Part shown: piece by piece, positions 25,701-33,887 of the stretch
Layout: the number at the start of each line of letters is the position of its first letter
How positions within the stretch are numbered: the stretch's first letter is position 1
DNA from: Myxococcota bacterium
GTDB taxonomy: Bacteria; Myxococcota_C; UBA6777
Assembly: GCA_963169055.1 (NCBI GenBank)
Contig: CAUJFU010000253.1
Coordinates: 1-33,887, forward strand
DNA: 33,887 nt
Reading direction: 5' to 3'
The notes under the pieces: generated by a model
Told to the model about the DNA's origin: nothing
The model's database searches: none
The model's input: only the letters and a program-made list of their open reading frames with translations
Position numbers and translations under genes: made by a program

Positions 25701-26856
25701 ACTTGACTGATCCGAGCGCGCACCACGGCGGCTGACCGAGTTCGGCTTGACCGAAGACTTCGACCAGCGCTTTGATCTCCGTCGCATCGCCGACTTTGGT
25801 TCCAGTACCGTGAGCTTCGACAAGCTCGATGCTTCGGGCGTCTACACCTGCACGCTCGTAGGCACGACGCAGAGCCTTGGCTTGGCCTGCATCGCTTGGG
25901 GCGTAGATGGCACGTCCGCGCCCGTCACTCGAAGAGCCGATACCTTTGATCACGGCATAAACGCGATCTCCGTCGCGTTGCGCGTCCGCAAGGCGCTTGA
26001 GCGCAACCATCCCCACGCCTTCGCCGAGGATGGTTCCGTCGCCTTCGGCATCAAAAGGCCGAGCGTCTCCTGTGGGCGAAAGAGCGGGCGTTTTGCTAAA
26101 GCACATATACATAAAGATATCGTTGAAGGTGTCCACACCGCCCGAAAGAACGAGGTCGGCATGGCCTGCTTGAAGCTCCAAGCACGCAAGATGCAGCGCA
26201 CTCAGCGAACTCGCACACGCAGCATCCACAACGCAATTGGTGCCACCGAGATCGAGGCGATTGGCGACCCGACCCGCCACCACATTCCCAAGCAACCCGG
26301 GAAAAGAAGCCTCGCTCCAAGGCGGATAGGAGGCGCTGATCCGTTCGACGACTTCTTTTGCGATATCTTCGGGGATTCCTGAATCTTCGAGAGCTTTGCG
26401 CCAGCGTGGATGCCCAAGGCGTGCGCCCAACGGGATCACCAACTCCAAAGCCCCCGTCACTCCGAGGATCACACTTACGCGATCCCGATCCACGGTGCCT
26501 TCTTGATTATACCCAGCATCACGCAACGCATCTTGGGCTGCAACCATCGCCAATAGCTGCGAAGTATCGGTTGCTTCGAGTGCGTTCGGGGTGATGCCAT
26601 AGGCCAACGGATCGAACGCAAACGGTCGCAAAAAGCCGCCGCGTTTGGCGTAGGTGTGATCGGGTTTTTTGGGATCGGCATCAAAATAATCGCTGATCCG
26701 CCAGTGGGTAGGCGGGATCTCTGTGATGGCGTCTTGGCCCGTCTTGAGCATAGCCCAATAAGCGCGAACTTCCTCGGCCTGTGGAAAAAGGCCACCAACA
26801 CCGACGATCGCGATAGGTTCAAAGGATGGCTTGAACGACTGCAACTCACTCTCCAC
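19768..26856 (-). CDS. pfaA: PfaA-type PUFA synthase subunit, KS-AT-ACP-ACP-KR-DH
   Basis: I place the start at GTG 26856 (2362 residues) with a weak TTGGA upstream; an in-frame TTG at 26901 has no ribosome site. Domains in order: ketosynthase with Cys214 (DAACASS), His349 (EAHGTGT) and His390 (QIGHTK); malonyl-type acyltransferase with Ser693 (GHSYGE) and His796 (AFHSPL); a Pro/Ser/Thr-rich linker around a Gln-rich helix (about 1100-1150); two acyl carrier domains with phosphopantetheine serines at about 1351 and 1471 (LGIDSIKRVE); a ketoreductase with VTGGARGV (about 1779-1786) and Tyr at about 1964 (GQADYAMANEAL); and a C-terminal PKS-type dehydratase with HQMRGVGVLP (about 2098-2107). It supplies chain elongation and ketoreduction in the iterative synthase. 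The two carriers need an activating phosphopantetheinyl transferase, which is not in this window. The stop overlaps the pfaC start. Confidence 0.95.
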   Translation of the reverse strand: MESELQSFKPSFEPIAIVGVGGLFPQAEEVRAYWAMLKTGQDAITEIPPTHWRISDYFDADPKKPDHTYAKRGGFLRPFAFDPLAYGITPNALEATDTSQLLAMVAAQDALRDAGYNQEGTVDRDRVSVILGVTGALELVIPLGARLGHPRWRKALEDSGIPEDIAKEVVERISASYPPWSEASFPGLLGNVVAGRVANRLDLGGTNCVVDAACASSLSALHLACLELQAGHADLVLSGGVDTFNDIFMYMCFSKTPALSPTGDARPFDAEGDGTILGEGVGMVALKRLADAQRDGDRVYAVIKGIGSSSDGRGRAIYAPSDAGQAKALRRAYERAGVDARSIELVEAHGTGTKVGDATEIKALVEVFGQAELGQPPWCALGSVKSQIGHTKAAAGVSGLIKIALALHRKVLLPSIKARKPLPILRQERTPLYLNNALRPWLSSSDSPRRAALSALGFGGSNFHCVLEEADPHLPASPDWDGRVQILAFCADTPAQIEKALSAWEIPQGWLQLCAQAIQQRAAFRSDAPHRLLWACEAHTPPERWGALRDAALQALGRFEKQAAMSPDKAGVWTTPEGISYGRGPRSGKLAVIIPGQGCQYTGMLRDLVCHFPESFGVLERAQQAWRKHSTHATPLDRLIYPIPAWDDAERLSQDDALRSTDVAQPALGAVSLAAARALARFGVQADLLAGHSYGELVALHLAGAYDEETLFAISHKRGQLMAQGGDRGTMLAVQAPLAQIEAFVREEAPDLVIANQNSPTQAVLSGTFAAIAAAEPRLESRKMRTRRIPVAAAFHSPLVSDAQAPFGECLSSMVWSSTHTPVFANKTAAPYPYEPQSSASLLAAQLASPVRFVEQISAMADAGARIFLELGPGYRMTRLIESILAKNEGVDAFSLDASQGQRDGLRDLALTLARLAAHGYPVRLAEWDTTATTRPSEHSKKPTMQVMISGANVFTSQRAIPPSPARLETPTTPTTLSPNPPKPPMPPMSPSPARLESPTTPTTLSPKIRMPPSSARIESPTPTASLISRTKEPSASQSEPSKPSASSATKPILSNAMQATPTNASIPRSPYANTQRTPIEPHRSRSVFSPPIQGSRTMSDDLLHTNQQMLYQLLHLQQQTAQLHQQFLEGQQQARQVFYQMWLQQHGISPPSTDISWPASPQPPLPAALYAPTPSASIAPSAYFAPPASYAPTTSASYAPTASASYAPASSAVVPLSSASSVVSRQPAPVVSAPAPSAVMRQPSAPSVYGSSAAISSVPTSFRGNGSGHHTNGDTHSNGDSLHSSAPTVLSTPSFVAHPQAASKQPKGSSVADSSALSGLLFRVVSEKTGYPMDILDASMELDADLGIDSIKRVEILSSLQEAQPSLPHLSSQDLGTLRTLGDIVDALAKMTRQDPPIASPDTARSTASFSTPSATSTSSTSSTSPTALGSSELSALSGLLFRVVSEKTGYPMDILDASMELDADLGIDSIKRVEILSALQEAQPSLPHLSSQALGSLRTLGDIVGALMETLQTNGGPPTMATHEGGPPADPSFGADLTRWPAQLQRLTLQTTPFSLSAAASVSLAKEGPLYLASDDFGLAEKIAAFAQTQGFFPQVLSVAELPEVLEAQAVLRGVILVAPFREVPDSFGALAVAKAAATRLQSSATQGGSLFATISRMDGAFGLGQGRLDPPSAVDSGALAGLTKTAAREWPQVHCRALDIAPEIGAETAIHEIWAALCAIGPVEIAGSIDGWCTLSLQPSVLSPISFPSLEPSAALTDADLLESLPIQRGDLVIVTGGARGVTATVAQALAQACQPTLLLLGRSPLPEPEASWLQGLDDEASIKKALLQHTQGKPTPRDIQRRCEDILRGREVHRTLAALRRFGSKVLYRSLDIADSSAVRAVLESVQAEEGPVRGIIHGAGILADRRIAEKRLADAEKVYATKVQGFLGLLGAVDESALRCVVLFSSSTARFGRIGQADYAMANEALNKIAQRLHRRLPNCVVRSMNWGPWDGGMVTPALKQIFAREGVGVIGLEEGARCMLQELSSKMAAVRLLEPSFASAPSNQPSDQPLTPSSQTRQEDIEVVILGTIDADGWVGWQRTLTMQQDLFLRDHQMRGVGVLPAAIMVEWMAVAAHTVLSKQHPNASLRWLRMEGMEVRKGCSLTQEAVPLRWIIRDIDAVDGAIRLAAVCESPSPAKTQTYASARLLFGPQQPIPSPSQRALPKGALSFFPYDRLFHGPLFHCIESVDGCDATGICARLKAAASPASWMEQPPRQDWWIDPYWLDGAFQMIILWSLQQHGFPCLPTGFARMDIFRTWRPEQLCEVRVWMQPSSLPVLMADIEVLDLQGALILRIESARSIADPSLVDTFRSSQESRS
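22340..22552 (-). repeat. duplicated ACP-coding segment, copy 2 (partner 22700-22912)
   Basis: This segment and 22700-22912 are offset by exactly 360 bases and encode the two acyl carrier domains of PfaA. Across 22421-22552 versus 22781-22912 I count two mismatches in 132 positions. The 5' parts and the spacer between copies differ more. The near-identity of the helix around the modified serine indicates recent duplication or gene conversion. Confidence 0.9.
22700..22912 (-). repeat. duplicated ACP-coding segment, copy 1 (partner 22340-22552)
   Basis: This is the first carrier domain in translation order. The spacer to the second copy is Ser/Thr-rich and includes a run of Ser-Thr repeats at about 22575-22610. 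See the partner entry for identity. Having only two carriers is at the low end for PUFA synthases, which range from two to nine. Confidence 0.9.
23231..23296 (-). repeat. 24-bp tandem repeat in the pfaA AT-ACP linker
   Basis: Two full 24-base units (23231-23254 and 23255-23278) and a partial third encode the eight-residue unit SASYAPTA. They lie in a long Pro/Ala/Ser linker between the Gln-rich helix and the first ACP. Confidence 0.8.
23837..23972 (-). repeat. 52-bp direct repeat in the pfaA AT-ACP linker
   Basis: Two 52-base copies, 23837-23888 and 23921-23972, differ at two positions and lie 84 bases apart. They encode SPARLESPTTPTTLSP-type peptides directly after the acyltransferase. A more diverged third copy begins near 23795. 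Confidence 0.8.
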
Positions 26857-26922
26857 ACATCGAAAGCATCCAACAGCAAACGCACACCGAACTCGGCACA
26901 AAGCACCGAGCCAAAAAGCGCT

Positions 26923-28536
26923 TTACGAAGCTGATGCGATCAAGCGCAACAACGCTTCGCGATCCATCGGTCGGTACGGGGGGAACGAACCCAAACGCCC
27001 CAGCAGACCTTGTTGGCGAAGCCATTGCAGCCTCGTTTGATAAGCGGCCCCATACAGGAGTTGAAGCGCGACGTCAACCACACGTCGATGTTCTTGTTGT
27101 GCGAGTGCGGAACCTTCCGTCCATGCGTTAAAAGCCCCCATCGCTGGCCCTGTCCAGATCTGATAATCCAGTTTGCGCGCAGGATCGCCTTGGTTGGCCC
27201 ACCGCGAAGACAAGCCCAAATACCAACGAAACACCAACGCCATCTTGTGCTTGGGATCTTGCTCAGCCCGTGTAAGCTGCGAGGCATCACGCGCTGCAAA
27301 GTACGCTTGGGTTTGTTCCCAGATCGCGTTCAATGGGGCTTGAAATATCTGCCGTTCCAACATCTCTCGATCTTTGGTAGGGATCGCTTCGAGGCTCGGA
27401 AAGTCCCGATACAACGAAAAGAGCTTGGCGGCACGCATCGCAAACATCGTTCCGCGCTTCAGGACTTGGACTTTGACTCCCATCTCAAACATATCCGCAG
27501 CGGGGGCCATGATCACATCCGCCTGCTCGGCTTGTGCAAGCAGCGCACGCACAACCTCTGAACTGCCCGATTCAACGCACGCTTGGTTGATCGAGCCTGT
27601 CACGATGTAGGCTGCGCCCATCGCAAACATCGCAGCCGCTGCATCGGGCGTTCCGATGCCACCTGCTGCGCCCACCCGCAAGATCTGCTTGCCTCCATAA
27701 TGGGCTTGCATCTGATCGCGCAACGCGCAGATCGTCGGAAACAACGACAGCGCGGGGCGATTGTCGGTATGCCCTCCCGAATCGGCTTCTGCGGTCACCT
27801 CGTCGGCCATCGGGATCTCGCTCGCCATCTGCGCTTGTTCGTGGCGCAAGAACCCTTCACGCACCAAGGTCTCCAACATCGCGCTTGGTGGGGGTGAAAA
27901 GAAACGCCGCGCTACTTCAACACGCGAGATCTTCGCCATCACACGCTGCGGCGTCTGAACGCGCCCATCTGCCAAACGCGAGATCCCCGCCACCCGAAAA
28001 CGCACCAGCGGCAAAGTCAGATCCATATACGCTGAGGCTTCGACAAAACGCACCCCTCGGCGCAAATACAGATCGACGGTCTCCGCTTCCATCTTCGGCT
28101 CGTTGGGGCTGTGGATCAGATTCATCCCAAACGGCGTCTTCAACATCTCCAAGCGCGCCAACGCCCGCTCGATCGTCGATATCTCCAAGCCTGCCGCTCC
28201 AAAATACCCCATCAATCCTGCCTGACTCAACGCTTGAACCATCTCCACCGAGGCGATCCCGTTCGCCATCGCCCCCGCAACATACGGATAGCGCACCCCA
28301 TACGCATCACAAAAAGAGGCATCTCCTAGATCCCGCATCGACAACGCAGGCAACACCCCCAACACAGGGAAGCCTCGACCTTCCGCCCCCTCGTGCCACA
28401 CGCCCCCTCGCGCCAAACACGCCTCTCCCTCTACATCCACCACACCATAACGCTGTGCGATATCTTCTAACGCTGCACGTTTTTCTTCATAACCCCTGAT
28501 CAAGATGCCTGATTCTTCCTGCCATCTTCCCTGCAA
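26923..28536 (-). CDS. pfaD: PfaD, FMN-dependent trans-acting enoyl reductase of PUFA synthase
   Basis: I place the start at TTG 28536 (537 residues) because a perfect AGGAGA lies six bases upstream; ATG 28572 in the same frame has no ribosome site. The protein belongs to the 2-nitropropane dioxygenase-like TIM-barrel family and carries PfaD signatures: GAMANGIASVEMV near the N-terminus, EADSGGHTDNRP at mid-protein, VGAAGGIGTPDAAAAMFAMG and AAYIVTGSINQACVESG. It reduces the enoyl intermediates that are to become saturated segments, so together with the dehydratases it fixes double-bond position. Order pfaD-pfaA-pfaC matches the ER-first order of described myxobacterial clusters, whereas in Shewanella-type clusters the order is pfaA-B-C-D. 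It is probably the first gene of the pfa-ole operon. Confidence 0.95.
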   Translation of the reverse strand: MQGRWQEESGILIRGYEEKRAALEDIAQRYGVVDVEGEACLARGGVWHEGAEGRGFPVLGVLPALSMRDLGDASFCDAYGVRYPYVAGAMANGIASVEMVQALSQAGLMGYFGAAGLEISTIERALARLEMLKTPFGMNLIHSPNEPKMEAETVDLYLRRGVRFVEASAYMDLTLPLVRFRVAGISRLADGRVQTPQRVMAKISRVEVARRFFSPPPSAMLETLVREGFLRHEQAQMASEIPMADEVTAEADSGGHTDNRPALSLFPTICALRDQMQAHYGGKQILRVGAAGGIGTPDAAAAMFAMGAAYIVTGSINQACVESGSSEVVRALLAQAEQADVIMAPAADMFEMGVKVQVLKRGTMFAMRAAKLFSLYRDFPSLEAIPTKDREMLERQIFQAPLNAIWEQTQAYFAARDASQLTRAEQDPKHKMALVFRWYLGLSSRWANQGDPARKLDYQIWTGPAMGAFNAWTEGSALAQQEHRRVVDVALQLLYGAAYQTRLQWLRQQGLLGRLGSFPPYRPMDREALLRLIASAS

Positions 28537-28542
28537 GATCCG

Positions 28543-28548
28543 TCTCCT
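28543..28548 (-). promoter_or_regulatory. ribosome binding site deciding the pfaD start
   Basis: On the minus strand the sequence is AGGAGA, six bases before TTG 28536-28534. It is the only strong site near the pfaD N-terminus and argues for the TTG over the upstream in-frame ATG (28572) and TTG (28590). Confidence 0.6.
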
Positions 28549-28649
28549 ATCGTTTTGGGTACACTCTCCCATCCGACTTTTTGCTCGCAACCATCACGCC
28601 CAAGAACCAAGGAAAACCAAAGCAGAGCGGCTCCCCTCAGACCTTTCGC

Positions 28650-29861
28650 TCACGCCCCAAGCGACGGCAACATAGCACCCAAGGCTTGATCCAGATCTCG
28701 AATCAGATCCGCGACATCCTCGATCCCCACCGATAAGCGCAACAGTCCATCGGAGAGGCCCATCTCTGCACGCGCCCCTGCATCGACGTTGCGATGTGTC
28801 GTGGTGGCAGGGTGGGTGATCAGGCTCTTTGTGTCGCCAAGATTGTTCGAGATATCGATGATCTCTAATCGATCCATCACCCCGAAAGCTCCGACCTTAC
28901 CGCCCTTCACCACAAACGCAACCATTGTTCCCCCCGAACTCATCTGCCGTTGGGCGAGCTCGTATTGCGGATGGGACGGCAGCCCGGGATAGATGACTCG
29001 CTCGATCGCGGGTGACATCTCCAAATAACGCGCTATCGCCAGCGCATTCGCACAATGCCGCTCCACTCGCAACGGTAACGTTTCCAATCCTTTGAGCGCC
29101 AACCACGCATTAAACGGACTCATCGCAGGCCCGCTGTGTCGGTGAAATGGTGTGACAACCTCCTCAATAAACGGCTTGCTCCCCAAGATCGCCCCGCCCA
29201 AACTACGGCCTTGTCCGTCGATGTGCTTGGTCGTCGAATACACCACCACATCCGCCCCCAACACCAACGGATGCTGCAAGATCGGTGTTGCAAAGATATT
29301 GTCCACGATCACACACGCTCCGACTTCATGCGCCATCGCCGAAACCGCCGCGATATCCACCAACTCCAACGTCGGGTTGGAGGGCGATTCCAAAAACACA
29401 TACGCTGTCTTTTCTCCCAACGCCTTTTGCCACGCCCCCAGATCCCGACCATCCACCAACACCGTCTCGACTTGAAAACGCGGCAAGATCTGCGTGATGA
29501 TGTAGTGGCAAGAGCCAAACAACGCACGACTCGCCACCACCCGATCTCCCGGGCGAATCCCCGCCATCAACGAAACAAACACCGCTGCCATCCCGCTCGC
29601 CACCACCCGACAAGCCTCTGCACCTTCCATCATCCGAAGGCGTTCTTCCAACATCCCCTGTGTCGGCCCGCCATAACGCGCATACACATACCCCGGTGCT
29701 TCGCCTCGAAAACGCAACTCCGCTTCTTCGGCTGACTCGTAGCAAAACCCTGAATTCATATAGATCGCTTCGCTCGTCTCCCCGTACTCCGAGCGTTCCG
29801 TCCCTCCACGCACCAACTTCGTTGCCTGCCCCCACAAGCTCGTATCCGCATCTCGCTTCAT
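28650..29861 (-). CDS. metZ: O-succinylhomoserine sulfhydrylase
   Basis: The start is ATG 29861, five bases after AGAGG; GTG 29864 is equally in frame. The protein has 403 residues, the usual length for Cys/Met-metabolism PLP enzymes. MetZ makes homocysteine from O-succinylhomoserine and sulfide. The signature TKLVRGGTERS..GETSEAI and the block YARYGGPT near the N-terminus favour MetZ over cystathionine synthases or lyases. The PLP lysine is about residue 212 in YSTTKHIDGQG, and SNPTLELVDI is also intact. It lies 113 bases upstream of pfaD and 61 bases downstream of the ATP-grasp gene, all minus strand. I see no pathway link to PUFA synthesis, so this is probably a neighbouring housekeeping gene. 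Confidence 0.9.
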   Translation of the reverse strand: MKRDADTSLWGQATKLVRGGTERSEYGETSEAIYMNSGFCYESAEEAELRFRGEAPGYVYARYGGPTQGMLEERLRMMEGAEACRVVASGMAAVFVSLMAGIRPGDRVVASRALFGSCHYIITQILPRFQVETVLVDGRDLGAWQKALGEKTAYVFLESPSNPTLELVDIAAVSAMAHEVGACVIVDNIFATPILQHPLVLGADVVVYSTTKHIDGQGRSLGGAILGSKPFIEEVVTPFHRHSGPAMSPFNAWLALKGLETLPLRVERHCANALAIARYLEMSPAIERVIYPGLPSHPQYELAQRQMSSGGTMVAFVVKGGKVGAFGVMDRLEIIDISNNLGDTKSLITHPATTTHRNVDAGARAEMGLSDGLLRLSVGIEDVADLIRDLDQALGAMLPSLGA

Positions 29862-29922
29862 CACGCCCTCTGTATGTTTTACCGCTTTCCCAAAGCATTT
29901 ATGCGGTGGATCGGTTCTTTGA

Positions 29923-30819
29923 CTACGACCACCAGCGCCTCAACACCTCTGCAAAGCGATCCGCTGCGCCTGCGTCCATCCGAAAAAACAGTTCCGGCTC
30001 AAAGATTTCCAGCTCGATCAAGGTGAAGCCGTCCTCTTGTACGATCCCATCAACGCGGGCATAGAGCAATGTTTGTCCCACGCTGTCAAGTATCTTTTCT
30101 GCAACGTCCCGAACTTCTCGCTCCGCTTCCTCCGCACAAGCCCGCCCACCATGTTTGTCTTGCACGCGAAACTCTCCACCCTTCGGTACTTTTCGCACGC
30201 TATGGCTGTACTCCCCTCCAAAAAAGATCAGCGACCATTCGCCCTTGACTAGAACCTCAGGCAAAAACGGCTGCAACATCATCGCTTTTTCCGCCAACAA
30301 GGCCCGATAGCGCGGCGCAAAAGCCACCATCTCCGCCATCCCCAAACGGTACGTATCCAAACCACCTGCTGCGATCACAGGCTTCAAGACCACTTCTGAC
30401 CAACCCGCTTCAGACGCCACTTCGACCAGCGAACGCGGATCGTCTACATCCAAATACACCGTCGGGATCACTCGTGCGCCTCGACGCCCAAGCTCCGCAA
30501 GATACGTCTTTTCGATATTCCATCGCAACAACGCTGGATCATGCGCCACCCGCATCCCCGTCCCCGATAACGCCTCCAACCAACCCAAAAATCCAGCCGC
30601 ATCTTCTTGATAATCCCACGGTGTCCGCACCAAACACGCATCGCAATCCACACCCAGCGGATCATCCCGACGCCACACCAGCGGCTGCACTTCCACGCCT
30701 CGCCCCCGCAAGGCCCGCACCAAGTGCATATCATCCGCCGTCACCAACGGTGACTCCCCACTCCGAAAAGCCTCCCCTATCGTTTCGCACGTAATCCAGC
30801 CCAACTTTCGCAACACCAT
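29923..30819 (-). CDS. ATP-grasp ligase, RimK/glutathione-synthetase-like
   Basis: ATG 30819 has AGAGG five bases upstream; GTG 30825 is the alternative. The protein has 298 residues. ATP-grasp features are visible: Lys104 in NIEKTYL, Lys146 in VVLKPVIAAGG, a glycine-containing loop SVRKVPKGGEFRVQDKHGG (about 207-225) and metal-binding acids in LIELEIFEPELFF (268-279). RVDGIV at 255-260 also fits the fold. Enzymes of this group join a carboxylate to an amine or thiol at ATP expense. Substrates vary (peptides, glutathione-like compounds, amino acid conjugates) and cannot be deduced here. No partner gene for a peptide or metallophore pathway is adjacent. Confidence 0.8.
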   Translation of the reverse strand: MVLRKLGWITCETIGEAFRSGESPLVTADDMHLVRALRGRGVEVQPLVWRRDDPLGVDCDACLVRTPWDYQEDAAGFLGWLEALSGTGMRVAHDPALLRWNIEKTYLAELGRRGARVIPTVYLDVDDPRSLVEVASEAGWSEVVLKPVIAAGGLDTYRLGMAEMVAFAPRYRALLAEKAMMLQPFLPEVLVKGEWSLIFFGGEYSHSVRKVPKGGEFRVQDKHGGRACAEEAEREVRDVAEKILDSVGQTLLYARVDGIVQEDGFTLIELEIFEPELFFRMDAGAADRFAEVLRRWWS

Positions 30820-30970
30820 CCGCACCTCTCACAGGTCTCTTTTGGTTGATAACAGACGCAGTTCTTTCCATTCAACTATGATCTGAAATCGGTCTTCGAT
30901 AGCGACTGCCTTTCTTTTTGTCAATCAGTGAAGACTGATACGAAATCCGCCTGTTGTGTGCGCCAAAATG

Positions 30971-31003
30971 TAGGGGCAGACAGGTGTGGCTGCCCAACCA
31001 CAG
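30971..31003. repeat. REP-like hairpin
   Basis: GGGCAG (30974-30979) pairs with CTGCCC (30990-30995). An alternative TGTGG/CCACA pairing shifts the structure to the right. The sequence TAGGGGCAGACAGGTGTGG resembles short palindromic intergenic repeats dispersed in many bacterial genomes. Confidence 0.5.
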
Positions 31004-31074
31004 GGCGTTTACAACGGATCGCATTAACCCTTTGTGTACTTCTCTCGGATATCGTATTACGCGGTGGGGCGGAT

Positions 31075-31119
31075 GTTGTGGGGTTCTACCTCCGCGCCCT
31101 TAGCGCGGCTCCCGTGACC
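31075..31119. repeat. palindromic element of the GGGGTTCCACCCC type
   Basis: The stretch begins GTTGTGGGGTTCTACCTCC and continues with a strong hairpin CCGCGC/GCGCGG (31092-31108, loop CCTTA). The first part matches the palindrome after thiC and the one inside pfaC, with two changes in the core. The hairpin arms here are diverged, so it looks like an older copy. Confidence 0.5.
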
Positions 31120-31192
31120 TCGTGCTGGCGAAAAGATCACTCTTTACACGTTGAGGCGATCTCCCTACAATGCAGCCCGACCTGCTGGGTGC

Positions 31193-31208
31193 GGGGCCAA
31201 AAAGCCCC
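31193..31208. repeat. GC-rich hairpin followed by no T run
   Basis: GGGGC (31193-31197) pairs with GCCCC (31204-31208) around CAAAAA. There is no U tract on the plus strand, so it is not a standard terminator. On the minus strand the loop supplies only a short T run inside the hairpin. Confidence 0.4.
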
Positions 31209-31327
31209 TGAGATCGGATTGTTGCACGAAGCAAACGCTTGTTCAAAAGCATTTGTGTAAAGCGAGCCACTACATCCGAGGAGCCCTCGAACCTGCCTAT
31301 CTGGCGTAGCCTACGCTGATCACTCTC

Positions 31328-33637
<2,310 letters not shown>

Positions 33638-33671
33638 CTTCGGACAGAAGTGACGCCGTTGTTCTGTTTTG

Positions 33672-33686
33672 TGGGGTTCCACCCCA
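33672..33686. repeat. palindrome downstream of thiC
   Basis: TGGGGT (33672-33677), loop TCC, ACCCCA (33681-33686). It begins 34 bases after the thiC stop, and the following AGGT-GGAA-ACCT at about 33701 forms a second small hairpin. It shares its core with the repeats at 15054-15066 and 31078. No T run follows, so a terminator role is only possible. Confidence 0.5.
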
Positions 33687-33757
33687 TACGCGCCTTGTTA
33701 AGGTGGAAACCTCGTAGAGTCGAGGAGGATCGCTCTTTCTTTTGTCGCCCCCCCTCA

Positions 33758-33877
33758 TTCCCCCCGTGAACAGGGGGAAGTTGGAGCAGGCAAAGACGAG
33801 CTCTCGTGCAAGCAGCGTGCGGCATGGAAAACCAAAACCTCGCTGCCTCCGACTTTCGCTCCCTCCCCTGTTCACGG
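33758..33877. repeat. hairpin and 13-bp inverted repeat at the right edge
   Basis: TTCCCCC (33758-33764) pairs with GGGGGAA (33773-33779). In addition CCGTGAACAGGGG (33764-33776) is perfectly inverted as CCCCTGTTCACGG at 33865-33877, enclosing 88 bases. I see no gene in 33638-33887. The pair could be the arms of a small non-autonomous repeat element that continues beyond the window. Confidence 0.5.
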
Positions 33878-33887
33878 TCTTTGGCCT

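Noticed and set aside
28650-30819. metZ and the ATP-grasp gene as parts of the lipid pathway
   Set aside because: They share only strand and proximity. Their gaps (61 and 113 bases) and enzyme types give no mechanistic connection to PUFA or olefin synthesis.
30928-31260. 110-codon open frame in the thiC/ATP-grasp intergenic region
   Set aside because: There is no ribosome site, Cys/Arg-rich composition and overlap with REP-like hairpins. It matches nothing recognisable.

Overview
The window is bacterial and has two compositional parts. Bases 1 to about 8,560 are visibly A+T-rich, with long A runs and many Lys and Asn codons. They hold six plus-strand genes that look like a secretion-associated accessory island. 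From about 8,512 to the right edge the DNA is G+C-richer and carries metabolic genes. Three things point to a myxobacterium-like (Myxococcota) or related deltaproteobacterial host, but only weakly: the order pfaD-pfaA-pfaC with an acyltransferase inside the last subunit, a PAAR-like/LysM exported protein of a type I associate with that group, and dispersed GGGGTTCCACCCC-type palindromes. No rRNA or other taxonomic marker gene is present.

Layout. (1) 3-8559, plus strand: a gene cut by the left edge, a one-pass membrane coiled-coil protein, a PAAR-like plus LysM protein that resembles type VI or contractile-injection cargo/adaptor proteins, a calcineurin-like phosphoesterase with a large insertion, and two secreted coiled-coil proteins. 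Three of the junctions are 4-base overlaps. (2) 8512-28536, minus strand, read right to left: pfaD (enoyl reductase), pfaA (KS-AT-ACP-ACP-KR-DH), pfaC (KS-CLF-AT-DH-DH), oleA (head-to-head Claisen condensing enzyme) and an oleB-oleC fusion. (3) 28650-30819, minus strand: metZ and an ATP-grasp ligase. (4) 30820-31570: a long divergent intergenic region with REP-like hairpins and a diverged TPP riboswitch. (5) 31571-33637, plus strand: thiC, followed by palindromic non-coding DNA.

How they fit together. PfaD, PfaA and PfaC form an iterative anaerobic polyunsaturated fatty acid synthase. OleA joins two fatty acyl chains head to head. The OleC part makes a beta-lactone and the OleB part decarboxylates it to an internal olefin. 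The five genes are consecutive on one strand with short gaps or overlaps, so I infer a dedicated assembly line for very-long-chain polyunsaturated hydrocarbons or ketones. PfaC ends after its second dehydratase and lacks the C-terminal acylglycerolphosphate acyltransferase seen in described myxobacterial homologues. OleA sits exactly where that off-loading activity would be. OleD (the reductase of the Ole pathway) and a phosphopantetheinyl transferase are not in the window. The interdomain linkers of PfaA, PfaC and OleBC contain unusual in-frame tandem DNA repeats, and one PfaC linker contains a copy of a dispersed palindromic element.
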